From Mugil cephalus (lineage: Eukaryota > Chordata > Actinopteri > Mugiliformes > Mugilidae), in the NCBI RefSeq assembly GCF_022458985.1, contig NC_061781.1:5257501-5321500 (forward strand): a stretch of 64,000 nucleotides of DNA. The letters are read 5' to 3'. The notes under the pieces were generated by a model, which saw nothing but the letters and a program-made list of their open reading frames with translations, was not told where the DNA came from and did not search any database. Shown piece by piece: positions 14,523 through 27,600 of the stretch. Position 1 is the first letter of the stretch, and each line of letters begins with the position of its first letter. The translations under genes were made by a program, and so were the position numbers.

Positions 14523-16416
14523 TGTTAGTTTACATAGGATTTATATTAGTTTAGGTCTTGTACATGATAGTTTGACTCAGGCCACAACAGCTGTGAAAGA
14601 ATAAAAACTTCTGAGTAACAGGACATTTTTACATGTTAGACAAGTTGCTTCACACAAAACCAGTGTTTTAATACTTTTTGAGCAAACAGAAGGAGCCTGA
14701 TGAAGCAAGTTTTAATCCAGCTATGATCCAACTGTGGCATCTGTCAAATAACACTGGCTTTCAGACAGGAGTCTCTCTAACTTACTCCAACCAAACACAT
14801 TGGTGGCCAATACGTATGAACACTGCTCAAAACAATTAATCCCAGTATAGCATCAACTCAGTTAAACTTCTGGGATGTTGATCTGGTCAGTTAAGTAGTA
14901 AAGGGTGTTGGTAAAATGTTTCAGCTGTTTCAGTGTTAATGGAATTAACAACAGATGCTCTAGAGGGGCAACAATGAGATGACCCCTAAAACAGGAATGT
15001 TTTACAGGTGGAGGCCACTCATCCTCATCTTTTCTAACTGTTTTACTCTAGCTTAGTATTTGGCTAGGGTCAGTGTCACTGTGGGATAAATTACAGAATT
15101 ATCTTATTTTCACATTGTTTACAAACTGTGAAGGGGTCTATAGTTGAACTGCAAATAATAATTTGTATTTTTAGCCTAAAACAAGTCAGGGTTAAGTTGG
15201 TCAAACTTGAAAATATAAACGATTGACATTTAAGGCAGTTAAATAAAGTTACATATATAGCTAAATAAAGTAAAGGATATGGGAATTTCATTCCGAGGTA
15301 TGTTGTGCAGTATGTTGTAAACTAATGGAGAAGGCAACCTGCACATTTTCAACATTTAAACACAAACAGCTTTTCAGTCATTAGCGAAGGCTAGCAGCTA
15401 GTTAGCCGTGAGCTTGTCTGGGCCAATACTGTTCAAACAGGACAGACATGTTATCTTCTGACTAGTTGGTATTGTGTTAATTCATGCTCACTAACTTGTT
15501 ACAGCTATAAGAATAGTCACTAGGGTATCACCTTTGCTGACCTGTCATTCCCACAGATAGGACAGGGATGATGCATGATGTCTTCCATCACAGGGGGACC
15601 CTCCTAAGGTGTAGGTCCAGGTTAAATACGTGCTGAAGGGGCTCCCACAGCTCAGAAGCACAGGCCCTGAGTAATCTTGAGGACACTGTCTGGTCCAGCT
15701 CCTCTGTTGGGACGGAGGTTCTTTAGCTTTGCTGTCTCCTTAGCACTTGTTTGCAGCAGTGACTGTGGAAGTGATGGGGAGGTGCTATTGAGTCTGGTTT
15801 TACTAAGGGGAGGTATGGGGGGTGCAGGTATCTCAGCCTACTTATTTTTCATTACACTTGAATCATTGTAACGTCCAAAAATAGTAATCAGGAAATAAAT
15901 ATTTCTATTTTCCTCTATATATTTTTCAGAGCGTGTTATTTTTTGCATATTTTGTATATTCTGTTAATACTGCTTTTTGTATACATTCTTGTCTAATTAT
16001 GTGCTACTGTGTGAAGGGAATTTCCCATACGTGGGAAAAATAAACAATATCTTCTTAATTACTGGCTGATATATTAATATGTACTGATTTAATACCGTAT
16101 GTATTGTAGGGAATGTATGTGTTACTTGGCACCAATAGTGATGGAACCGTATCACTCACATTTTTGTGAGTGTATTTTATTTTAATTCTACCTCAAATGA
16201 ATGGTTCAGACAGAAACGGCTCTATGTATGCATGCTTTAGTGATATCAGAGGAAACTTACCTGACAGATGTGCGTTTAAGCCTTGTTGTGTCACTCTCCC
16301 GCTGACGCTTAGTCTCAGCTGAGAGCAGCTTTCTGAACATGTTGAGTCAACTGGCCTTCCTGCCGCGCAGCTACAGAATTGAGGGGAGGAGAAGATGAGT
16401 CATTGGACATGTGGGA
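14523..16416 (-). repeat. Right arm of ~2-kb inverted repeat
   Basis: This is the reverse complement of 1890-4010 with scattered substitutions and several indels. It is missing segments corresponding to 2373-2562 and about 2615-2700 of the left arm, and has its own extra bases near 16060-16110. The inner edge is at TTAGTTTACATAGGATTTAT. The LINE RT fragment of the left arm is present here at about 15560-15715. Confidence 0.93.
16266..16376 (-). other. Exon-like segment at outer end of right arm
   Basis: Read on the minus strand, an acceptor TTCTGTAG precedes the segment and ACATCTGTCAG is followed by the strong donor GTAAGT. It could be a 5' non-coding exon of the transposase-like gene further left. 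In the left arm the equivalent donor has lost its last exonic G (TCAAGTAAGT). Coding potential is unclear. Confidence 0.4.
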
Positions 16417-17180
16417 TAAACAACTGTTTGTCAACATGCAAATACAATTTATGGGTGTCCTTTTTAGTGTGCTACCATATATTGTGTGTCCACATTACTG
16501 ATATGAATGTGCAAAGGTAAGAAATGTTTTCCTATGAAGGAAAGATTAACCTCAGTCAAAGATGTTTCTTGGGCTATATGTGAAGTGAGTATGGTGAACA
16601 CCAGCCTCTACCTCTAACACTCTCCCAGGACAACCAATAAAGAGTTCTGCCTTTTCCAACCGACCACCAAGGTAGGAAATGTGCCTAGGTTGTAGCCACA
16701 ATGGCTGCTTGAGTAGTTCATTGAGTGGCTACACAAAATCTAAGTGGTACTTCACTCTTTATCTGCTACTTTCTTCACTTGGTAGCTTTACATTGACAAA
16801 CAGGACCCAAACAATATATGTATACTGTGTCGGACTTCCGTAGATAGATTTTTTCCACCTGGAAAAGGTTGTACTTTGCTTTACCATCCACTTTCCCTTT
16901 GTACATCAACAGCTGAACATAAATCTTCAAACAGTTTAAATGACCTTTACCTTGAAAGAGACAACAACTCTCTAAATGCAACACATGACTTTGTATCAGC
17001 GGTACCAGCATAAGAGCTAATTCCTTGTGTGACATCTGTGCTTCCTTTCATGCATATCTCGGAGCTTTCTCTTGCTTCTCACCAGTGTTGGCTCTTGATG
17101 GAGGGGATGCGTGGGATGTGTCTATTGATAAAAAGGTGCAGGTGGGAGATGCTGGTGAAGGCACGGCCTTGAGTGGTAAT
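16417..17180. other. Intergenic, nothing recognised
   Basis: Complex sequence with no repeat family or gene that I can name. The 86-codon minus-strand frame at 16775-17035 shows no known motif and is probably chance. Confidence 0.55.
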
Positions 17181-17606
17181 AATAATAAATAATAATACAT
17201 TTTTATTTACAATGCCCTTTTCATCAAAGGATCTCAAGCTACAGGATAAAAAAATAATCTAATTTAAAAGAAAATGTCCATGGATGCATTGGTGGGTGTG
17301 GAGGGAAACCTTATATTCATTCCTGGTGGAAACAGGAAGCCAGTGGAGTGAGCGGAGGATGTGAGTAATGTGCTCATGCTTACGTACTCTCATCAGGATC
17401 CTAGCTGCAGAGTTTTGGATTTACTGGAGCCTCTGCAGGCTCTTGTTAGGGATCCCGATGAGAAGTGAGTTACAGTAATCTAGTCTGGAGGAGACAAAGG
17501 CACGGACCAGCTTTTCGATGAACAGGCAAAGGGAGAAGAAGTATATCAGCACATTGCCGAGGAAGGACGTGACGGGGGCAAACCAGGACTGTCTCAATCC
17601 AGACAC
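17181..17606 (-). mobile_element. L2/Rex-like LINE 3' fragment
   Basis: The minus-strand translation gives KLVRAFVSSRLDYCNSLLIG, IPNKSLQRLQ, then IQNSAARIL and HITHILRSLHWLPV. This is the hallmark C-terminal RT region of L2/Rex-type LINEs. The 3' end has the usual ATTTTTATTTA motif and a (TAA)n tail at about 17178-17200. It is 5' truncated. Confidence 0.88.
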
Positions 17607-18312
17607 AATAAAGAGCTGGTGGTGAAATACACAATTACAATTACACTATACTTTTGTAGTGCTCTACATCAGTGGTTTTCAACTGGTCTGGCCTCAGGAC
17701 CCTTTATCTCTCCTTAATGACAAGATGTGATGCAAATCAAAGAAAATTTTCAACTTCTTACATTTATTAAAATTAAAAGATTGTGCAGTTTAAAAACGAG
17801 ACAGTAGAATATAATATCACAGTATGAAAACACAAAAAACCAAATGTAATGATAAACCAAAATGACCAGCAAGTGCTGATGCTAGAGAGGGAATTATTCT
17901 CCTTTACCTTCAATAAGATGCAAGTCTTGCTCTATTCAGTCACTTCTTCAAGCATTAATCATAAGACTGACATGACAATCACGACATTTCACTGACATTT
18001 TTAATAGACTCAGTTGGTGTTTTCATTCAAAATATGTGAAATAAAGAAGTGCAACTTTTGGGAAATATTAACAAATAAAACAAATAATCTTCACTTACTG
18101 AAACTACGACAACACTGCACTATGGGGGAAAAAAACATGGGAAACACAGTGAAGTTGGACTGAAATGGGATTGTGCCACCTACTTTAATCCCTTATTGCA
18201 TTATTCCAGCCGTTTTGCAAAAAAAAAAAAACTTTTTAGGACATAGCCAAAGCAAATGTTGTTCATAAACATTTTGGAGCTCATGCATGGTCTTGGTCTC
18301 TTTTGAAAGCCA
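17607..18312. other. Intergenic with possible hAT-type miniature element
   Basis: At about 17671 the sequence CAGTGGTTTTCAACTGGTCT resembles a hAT terminal repeat. The matching end was not found, so the element is unproven. An A run lies at 18219-18230. No coding sequence is seen. Confidence 0.4.
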
Positions 18313-18474
18313 AGTGGAGCATCGCCTTCAGCAGCTCAACACACTCCCTCCTCTCATCTTCCTCTCTTGGGTTGTCTCTCTCCAGACGCATCTAGTTTAG
18401 GAAACAATTGGAGAACACAATTGTGCTCAAGACCTCCCTAAAGCATGAATTCTAGACACAATGCATGTACGTGT
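18313..18474 (-). pseudogene. Detached exon-7 fragment of a HIPK-like kinase
   Basis: These 160 bases repeat 6936-7093 (most of kinase exon 7 plus its upstream intron) in the same orientation with only a handful of substitutions. They encode MRLERDNPREEDERRECVEL and end at the exon start and intron. No other kinase exons lie nearby. It is the relic of a duplicated or transposed kinase copy, outside the inverted-arm unit and just upstream of the ccdc93 promoter. Confidence 0.9.
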
Positions 18475-18540
18475 CACATAGAGTGAGTCCCTCTTTCCTT
18501 CATTACTTTACATGCACTGCTGCCTCTGCTGGTACTGTAC

Positions 18541-18683
18541 CAAGATGGCGGCGCTTTAGACACGCCCTCTCAAAGTCAATGCGCCTCCGTCTTTATAAGT
18601 CATGTGACTTGCTTGTCACATGATATGGTCATGTGATTCACCACCGTACCCGTCCAGTCTGTGGCCGGAACACTTTGGTAAAC
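18541..18683 (+). promoter_or_regulatory. ccdc93: ccdc93 promoter and 5' UTR
   Basis: CAAGATGGCGGC at 18541 is a YY1-type motif, and the start codon context AACATGGCGGCG resembles a second one. Between them are three E-boxes of the MITF/TFE M-box type: TCATGTGA at 18600-18607, TCACATGA at 18616-18623 and TCATGTGA at 18629-18636. The region is GC-richer than its flanks. The transcription start is not determined. Confidence 0.6.
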
Positions 18684-21600
18684 ATGGCGGCGTCAGCATC
18701 TGTATTCAACCGAATGCGAACTGAGTCGAAAATAGGGGCTCAGTATGACCAAGAAGGGAACCTCATACAGGTACTGGTCTGTCTTTACTGTTTTAAGCGA
18801 TTCAAACGAAGCGCACTGAGATAACGGTGAGGTCGCTGCAATAAGCTAGCTTGTAACGGTGTAACTGTGTAATGAAACGCCCCAGTAGGTTCTGCTGACT
18901 TATACTGTTTCTATATATAGATTCTTTATAGAACCAAATGCGATCCTCGATTATCAGTGATCTGAGTGTTTTGGCTTTCAGGTGGAAACCCGAGAGGATG
19001 AAGAGCAAAGCGTCAAACTGGCGGAAATCCTGGAACTTCTGCTTGCAGCTGGATACTTTCGAGCCCGCATCAAAGGGCTGTCACCTTTTGATAAGGTGCT
19101 GCTCTTCAGGCTCCCTCTGAGCTGGTCGCTTCATGCTCATGAAATGATGCCTAATTGGAAATTAGTTTGATTGTCATGTCCAGTGACCTTTCTTTTAGCT
19201 TTAGCTTTACAGATGAGATGACCTGGGTGACAGAATACCCACGCACTGAAATTTAATTGAATTGTGAACTTAATTACACCAATTGAAACCACTGTCAGGA
19301 GAAGTGAAAAAACGTTGACCACCTTGTGACAATTCAATGTTCTATTGGGAAACTGTCGGACCTGGTATTCATGTGTATGTTACTTAGACATGTAGCACCC
19401 ACCTAGACCAGAACAGGTACCCCCACCCCATAGCAATGACACTCCTTGATGACAGCGGCCATCAAGGAGGTGCAACCTGACACAGACACACACACATAAA
19501 CAGTTTAGGAACAACCTAAAAAAAAAAAAAAAAACGTGAAGAACAGCACAAGGTTTTGACCTGGCCTCCAAATTCACTAGATCCCAAACTGATCAGGTAT
19601 CTGTGGGATGATCCACAGAGGCCCGCCCCCTCAGCCTGTTGAGCCTGATCAGTGTACATCTCATACAGTTACCCCAGAAAGCTTCACAGGTCAACCCTCC
19701 CTATTGTTTTACCCTCCCCCCTCTCTTGACTTGTTTTCTCCTTTCCTCCTCCTCCTCAGGTGGTCGGTGGTATGACGTGGTGCATCACCACATGTAACTT
19801 TGACGTTGATGTTAATCTTCTTTTCCAAGAAAACTCGACCATTGGCCAGAGAATGTAAGTTTTGATGGATTTCCACTGGTGGCTGATGAAAATCTGCATC
19901 TAGTTTTCAACAGTGTTCCAATTTTCAAATAAAAATGACAACATTAAACCCAAATACACATAATACACATTGTTTTAAAAACCTGAAATACAGGAGGTGC
20001 TAACTATTTTTGCCAATCTTTTAGACAGTCTGCATTAGACTTAATGCTGCTAATGCATTTAATGGAGTGTGTGCCTGATTAGTTTAGCTGACATTGCTAA
20101 TACAACACATATTGAAAATAGTAGTTGTTTAAAACTCCCTCTCTCACTTGCACAAGCCACACTGACAACAAGGATGTTGGAGAACATTAAACTATTGGGT
20201 GGTTTATACCTCTGCATCAGTTTGACAGACCATACCCAGACCCTAACACTGACTTCGACCAGCTGTTGTAGCCCTATAGCTGAGACATGTTTATAATAAG
20301 GCCGTGGCGTCCTATGTCCTTTCAGAGCCCTGACAGAGAAAATAGTTTCTGTTCTGCCTAAGATGAAGTGTCCTCATCGCCTGGAGCCCCATCAAATTCA
20401 AGGATTGGATTTTATTCACATTTACCCTGTGGTGCAGGTAAGAGAATGCAACAAAAGCAAAGTCATAAACTAGCATTCTCTATTTTATAGTTTACACTAT
20501 GATATAAATATTTTTGGAGATCTGTCTCTAAAGTAATTGTCCATTACATAAAGGTTCCTTTTCCACTGCTGTCTGAATTAAATTTGCATCAGCTACTAAG
20601 ATTCATCTGCAATCACCTGCTGTTCGTCTCAGTTTTTGTTCCGTATGTGATTCAGTCTAAACGACGGATCTACCTGTAGCGTGGAACAAACCAGGACATA
20701 CAGGAGTATGCTCTGTGCCTGTCAGCCTGTGCCCTCTGGGGTGTCCTTGTGCTTGATGAGTGAGTTGTGTCTCTTGCCAGTGGCTGGTGAAGCGTGCCAT
20801 TGAGACGAGGGAAGAGATGGGAGATTACGTGCGAGCCTACTCCATTTCTCAGTTCCAGAGGACCCACACGCTTCCAGAGGTAACGGCACCGCTCAGTCAC
20901 AGACTTGGCCATGGTGGACAACTCATTCAATGCCAGGGATTAACCTGTAGAGATGTTGACTCTCAATGGAAATGTTTTGTCATGGACACACACATTTAAA
21001 GTCCAAGAACCACCTGTATTGGAACTGCATTGGAGGGTTATACTTGTACGCTCAGCAGTCTGGCTCACTCTGTAACAAAGCTAGATGACGCTGGGTCTTT
21101 TTTCAGTAAAATCAGGCAATCTCCAAATAATATGAGATTTAACACAGAACAACAGAATTGAAGGCTGAGGTAGTGATCTTGTGTACAAAATGCAGACTCT
21201 AGGGGGCGCTATAAAACTAATTAGGTAAATAGATTTGTAAAACGAAGATGTCAGACCTCAGAAAATTGAGCAAATGGTTCGGGATTTATGCGTAAATATT
21301 ATAATACATGTCAACGTGAGATTCTTCATGAAATGAACGACCCATATCAATTAAAACTCCCAATGATGGAAGCGTTGGTTAACTTTCAAACTGTACATCA
21401 CAGTCTCAGTTTTTTTACATTTTACCTCCATTTGCTGATATAGACGCCATCAATTTCTGCCTTGAAATAGTCAACATTTCATTTGCAGCCTCAGTGAATG
21501 ATTGCTACTGCCTAATTAAATTCCAGTAGGATAAAACCAGAAACCAAAAACCTCTTCCTCTCATCTGCAATATGACTTGCAGTGCTGAAAAGACACAGTG

Positions 21601-24600
21601 GAGGAAGAGTGACAGATTTGAAACACTGTGAAAAGAGTGTCGCAGTTGAAAACAGGGAAAACATTCAGTCACATTGTTCAGAAGTTTCAAGCAATGAAAC
21701 ACATACTTTAAGTGGAGAATAATTGTTGTTTTAGACTCTTTAGTCTCTATAGGACGGTCTTGCCTAGGCATGTGATGGTCGTTTCTTTCTGTGTTGACAT
21801 TTGCTGTGGAATCCTTTGGTACAGGATGAAGAGTTTCTCCAGAAGAAAGACAAGACTATGAGGGCGATTCGGGATGTACTGGTGAGACCAAATTTATGTA
21901 CCATCCAGTACCACACACGAGAATCGTGAGAGATTTATGTGCTCAACAGCGGTAACGACAAGACGTTTTCTGAAAGAACATTGTTTTTTCCAGGATGTGT
22001 ACAAGCCACAGAGGAAGTACAGGAGGCAGAGGGATGCAGGGGAGCTGCTGGATGAGGAGTCCAGAGTTCACTCCACTCTGCTGGAGTATGGCAGGTGAGA
22101 TCTCACATCGCGGGCGTCTATGTGTGAGAACATACGTGTGACTTCTACCACACACTGTGGATGATCTTGACACGTCTACACATTCGTTCACTTTCCACTC
22201 GGGGTTCATAGTTGCGTGGATGTTACAGATCAGTAACTGTCTGGTTCGTGAATGACTCGCTCACCTACTGAGCCGCAGTATGTGTTGACATCCTGAAACC
22301 AGCTGTTTGCATGCATGATCTTAATCATGATAAGACCTTAACACCGGTTTAATGTATGTAAGAATTCTCTCTTCTGAGTTCATGACATAAGCCCATCTGC
22401 TGCATCAAAGTCCCATTGTCTTTGTGATCGCCACATACTGTAGTTCATGAGTACAGCACAGGAAGTTCACCAGACATCTGTGTTGGCAGCAACGATTTAA
22501 TGCTTGAACGTTCATTCATTCATTTTCATTCGTTCATTACGCTTGTCCTGTGGAGGGTCGCAGCTGGAGCCTATCCCAGCTGTTTCACTGGGTGAGAGGC
22601 AGAGTACACTCTGTACAGGTTGCCAGTCTATTGCAGGACACACAAAAGAGTAGTTTCTCCATACTTATGTGATAAACCATGACTGTAAAACTCCTGTAGT
22701 CTAAACACAGCTTTAGAGCTTTAACTTCTGTGTGTGGACACAGTGATCAGTGACAATAACTTGTATTTGAATACCTTTTATTGTCATTGAATGGCAACAT
22801 ACACCAAGACTTATAACTGTTATAAGTCACAGCAAGTAGAGCTCCCCCTAGTGACTGGCTGCAGTATAGGCCATAAGCTCCACCTCCTACATGTTAGTGG
22901 ATGGGACTAAAATACATGTCAAATAAAAAAAATTCAAGGATGGTTACTGTCATTTTAGGTAGTTAATATAATGTTGGTGCATGTTCAAGTGTATGAGTTT
23001 GTATCCGTTTCATTGTAGTTATTAGAAACAGGATGTGACATAATGGCGTCCACCCACTCTGTTCTCATCATGAATCCACCTCTCTTGTCATGTTTCTCAC
23101 CTGTCTGACATTGTTTTTTCTTCCATGCGTCCATCTCCATGTACTAGAATGTCAGATTTCCTCCTGTAAGTACTTGGATGACCGTGTGAAGCTTCTGTTT
23201 TTTTTCCGGCCAGCTTCTGCTCACAGAGCCGTGTGTCAGTCAACGAATGCAATGAATCGAATAGGCATGATGGATGCGAACTGTGGTGCTGCTGTGGAGT
23301 CCCTTAGTCTGTGATTCTTCAGTTTGTTGTGCTCAGTCATATTTTAATGTGGCATGGGTGGACAGTATACCAACATCTGTTTTCATATATATTTTCAAAT
23401 GAGGTAGAGGGGGGACACAACATACATTATATTGCGTTTCACAACCCGTTCCTTCTGTAAAGCCGTGAGACATCTTCACCTATTATCCACGTGTGAAAAC
23501 CCAGCCACAAGTTCCTGAGTGACGCCCCACCAGGTCTCAGTTTTAGAAGAGACCCATCAGCTAAACTGCTTGGATATATCCCATAATTATAAGAGGAGCC
23601 GCCTCGGTCTGTTGATTGTGTTTGTGCACAACCGGCTGTAGAGCATCTACCAATAGTGTGCAGGCACATCTAGGAAGCAGCAATACATTCAAGCTCCAGA
23701 AAGTTACCTGGGTTACAGGCTCCATTTGTTAACTGCATGAGTCTTTGCATGCTCATCTGTCATGTGTTTTACCAGCCACCACCACAATTCAGTTCTCACA
23801 ACTCACTGGGCCCTGGTTTAATAGAAGCACTCTTTGTTTCACTTAATGTATCAGTCACTTATATTCTCAAACAGGAAGGGAACATTGCCTCTTTGTTTTT
23901 AAATGAATGCAGTGTGGTGTAATAGATGTGGTGTGACATCTCACATGTGGCTTTGGCTAAACATTTGCCCTCATTGGAGGAAACATGTACCGTTATTCGG
24001 CCTAAGGCCACAGAAACGCTCTTTGATATATATCGGTCGGCAATGAGCAAAACTCATGAGACGTTTCTTGTTTGTTTTCCTATAGACGATATGGATTCAA
24101 GCAGTCCAAACAAGATAAGGTAGGTATCCAGATTATTTGGTTTTTATGAAGGACTACATTCTAACAACATTCTGTTGTCAGACACGCCAGGACAGAAGGC
24201 CAGAAGGTCAGAAGGCCCCTGTCCAAGAATAACCAAGGGACAACATCATAAGAACAGCATCACTAAACATTTCTCAGAGCCTTGTCTTGCCAGCACGTCT
24301 GTTTCTGCTCCAAAAGGGTCAAATTTATACGTCAAATTTATAGTTTTAAACATTTTTACAAATTTATACACTATCTTATATGAAATACCAATGCCTTTTT
24401 TTCCCCTGTCTTGTCATGAAGCAACTTAGGTCCAATACCCTGCTGAGGAATAACTGTAGACTAATGAGTCTCCGAACCACAGTCACTGGTTAACCTGAAT
24501 AATGGATAATACTGGAGACAATTGGACGAGGATGCAGTGATTTTGACCATTTGCTACATTTCTTTTGCATCTGATTTTGTCTTCGCTCCAATAGGCAGAA

Positions 24601-27600
24601 GAGGGGAAGACCTCGCTGGCCACTGGCTCTCAGGCATCGGCCCCTGGGATGGCAGAGGTAGCAGAGGAAGACAACCTGCAGGCAGCAGAGGAGGTGACAA
24701 CTTGTGCAGTGTTTAGATCATAGGAGGCAAAAATACACCTATTAGACAAATGGTAAAGTTGAGGAAATAACCAGAGAGAATTGAGAAAGATACTTCAGAT
24801 ACAGATTTATTGCAGTTTATAATTACTTTGTCTTGCCTGGAAAAAAAGCTTTGCAAAATTCATTACTCCACAGTTTTCCTATATTTAATCTTGTAAAGTG
24901 TGAGATAGTTATTAAAAGACATATTTACTTGGCATGAATGTGTCTATATACAGTATGTTTAACTCCACACTGCTTTTTATGAATGTTGAATGTGAATGTT
25001 TTTTTGGATGCCTCTGTCAAGTGATTTCTTCTTTTTCACCTCTCTGTTTGTAAAATTCCAAACTTTTATACCTTACCGTCTAACTTAACTTGCTTCCATG
25101 TGTTGTATTTTTTTTTATTTAGATGCGAATCAAAGCTCTGATGACCAGCATGTCAACCATGGCAAATGAAGAGGTATGTAACTGAAACTAGGCTGTAGCT
25201 CAAAGTCATTTTAGTTCAGGGGCCACATACACCCCAATCTCATCTCAGGGGGACTGGACCAGTAACACAATAAGGTATTAACATAAAAATAACTTCAAAC
25301 ATTTCCTTTTGTTTTAGTGCAAAGAAGTACGTTATGAAGGTGTTTACATTTAATGAACTGCACTGTTGCAAAATATGTAATGAACCGCCAGACATTTCAT
25401 AAAAAAAACAACTGCTGTTACTGTATAGTTCCATGTCTCAGTGTTGTGAAGTGAACAACTCTTACTAAAACTGTCTGAACAGTTACTTTTATTCAAAAAA
25501 TTGCAGTTCACTTCGTCAGTGTAATTTTTGACTTTGCAAATTTATCCCACAGGTCAGTTTAGACCCACTGGTGGGCCGTATGTTTGACACCAATCTCTCT
25601 GTAACGCTGCTGTGCAACACCAGTTTTCTGTTTCTGCATTGCACCATTTCTAAGAGTCAGTCAAGCTAAATTTAAACTTTTTTCTAATCAGTTCATTAGT
25701 GTGAGAATCATTACATAAAGTGAAGTTATCCTCTCCTTAAAATAGGACCAAGTCAGGAATGATGTGTGTTGTTAAACACAGACTTTGCTGATGAAATCTT
25801 TTCATACCACTGCGTCAACTGTATGGCGAAACTCACTAACTAAAACATGTGTGAATTATCCAACGGTGTGGTTGTGATCAAGGTTTGTGCTTGTGCAGGG
25901 GAAGCTGACGGCAAGTGCAGTGGGTCAGATAGTGGGACTGCAGTCTGAGGAGATCAAACAGATAGCCTCAGAGTACGCAGAGAAGGTGAGAAACAATCAA
26001 AATACCAACAGTGTTGTTTAAAGAGGCCAAAGAAATGCTCTAGTATTTGTTGTACTATTTTGATCTACTGTTTTCTACTGGCCAAGGGAAAACTGAAATA
26101 GCTAATGTGTAATACGGTGATGGAGCATGTAACACAAATGTTTAGTCTATACACATCCTTGATCTGCATGTAAAGATGGTGCTGTGTATTTGTAGTCTGT
26201 AAAGTGCTTCATGTTAATATAAAAATACTCCTCTGGTGGTTTTTTATTACGTTGTTTGATTCAAAATTGAATATTTGGATGGCCAAATTTGTTAGTCATA
26301 TTGTCTGAATTACCCTGATACCCCTGTATTTCACGCTATTAATGTTCTTAATTAATGCAGGTTATTGTATATTATTGTTATTGTATATTATTGTGTGTGT
26401 GTATATATTGCATATTCATCTTTGTTTTCCATGTGCGTCTGCAGCAATCGGAGTTGTCTACAGACGAGCGTTCAGAGCGATACGGCCCACTGCAACAGCA
26501 CCGCAGAATGGTGGCTTCACTCAACAAGCAGATCCAGCAGAAGACCAAACAGCTGGAGGAGGTGAGCAGGTCACCGTGGTAGAATAGAAAGTGTCCTATT
26601 ATGTAAAAATTCATTATCACAACCACTGTCACTAGGATGTTTTGAAAACCAGTTGGTAAAATATGTAAAATGTAGAACTAAGAGCACGCAATCATCTACA
26701 GTAGGGTTGGGTATTCGCAAGGACTTCACAATACGATACGTATCATGATACTTGAGTCACGATACGATACATTATTGCGATATTGTGATGTTGCGATATA
26801 TATTGCAAAATTCTACATAGTTCAAAATGTAAATGCAACTTAAAATACAAGATGTATATATGTACATCAGATGACAGCCATAATTCATTGGACAAATTGA
26901 GTCAAAAAATAATATTAATCCAAATTATCCATTTCGAATTCATTGCACTCGTACAGAAAAAGTGGTGGTGGAGGTGTGTCATTCAGGAAATCGATATTGT
27001 ATCATGACATATTGCCATATCACTATTTTTTCCCAGCCATGATCTACAGACTAAAGATGGACATAGGTAGCAATTTTGTCACACAAGCTTACTGTATGTC
27101 AATAGTAGTAAATTAATTTGTGTTGTTGCTAATTGATGACTATTTTTAGCAGCTGGATTAATTTGCATTACAGTGCAACATGACAAAACTGTCTCTCATG
27201 TCTTACCTTTGTTTGGTGGACAATCAAATGCGTGATGTGACATGTTGACTACAGCTTGGGCTAGAGGTTACCATAAGATAGTGTTAGGATTTGATGGTGA
27301 ATATGATGGCAAGTTGTGCTAATGCTTTTTGTGGAAATAAACATGCTTGACAACACAAGATAAAATAATAATATGTAACCATGGAATTCTTTATTCCAAA
27401 GATGTCAGTAACAGTGTTGTTTCAGTTTAGAATAATTAATATTTTCCTCTACATTTTACACTGGTAATATTAATATCACTGGTTGTCATACCTACACAGG
27501 AATACAAAAAACTGTATTGGTAATTGTCATCAATCTAAAATGTCCAGTGGTGAATTGCTAACAACAAACTATGTTCATGAAACACGCATGCCCCGTAAGA

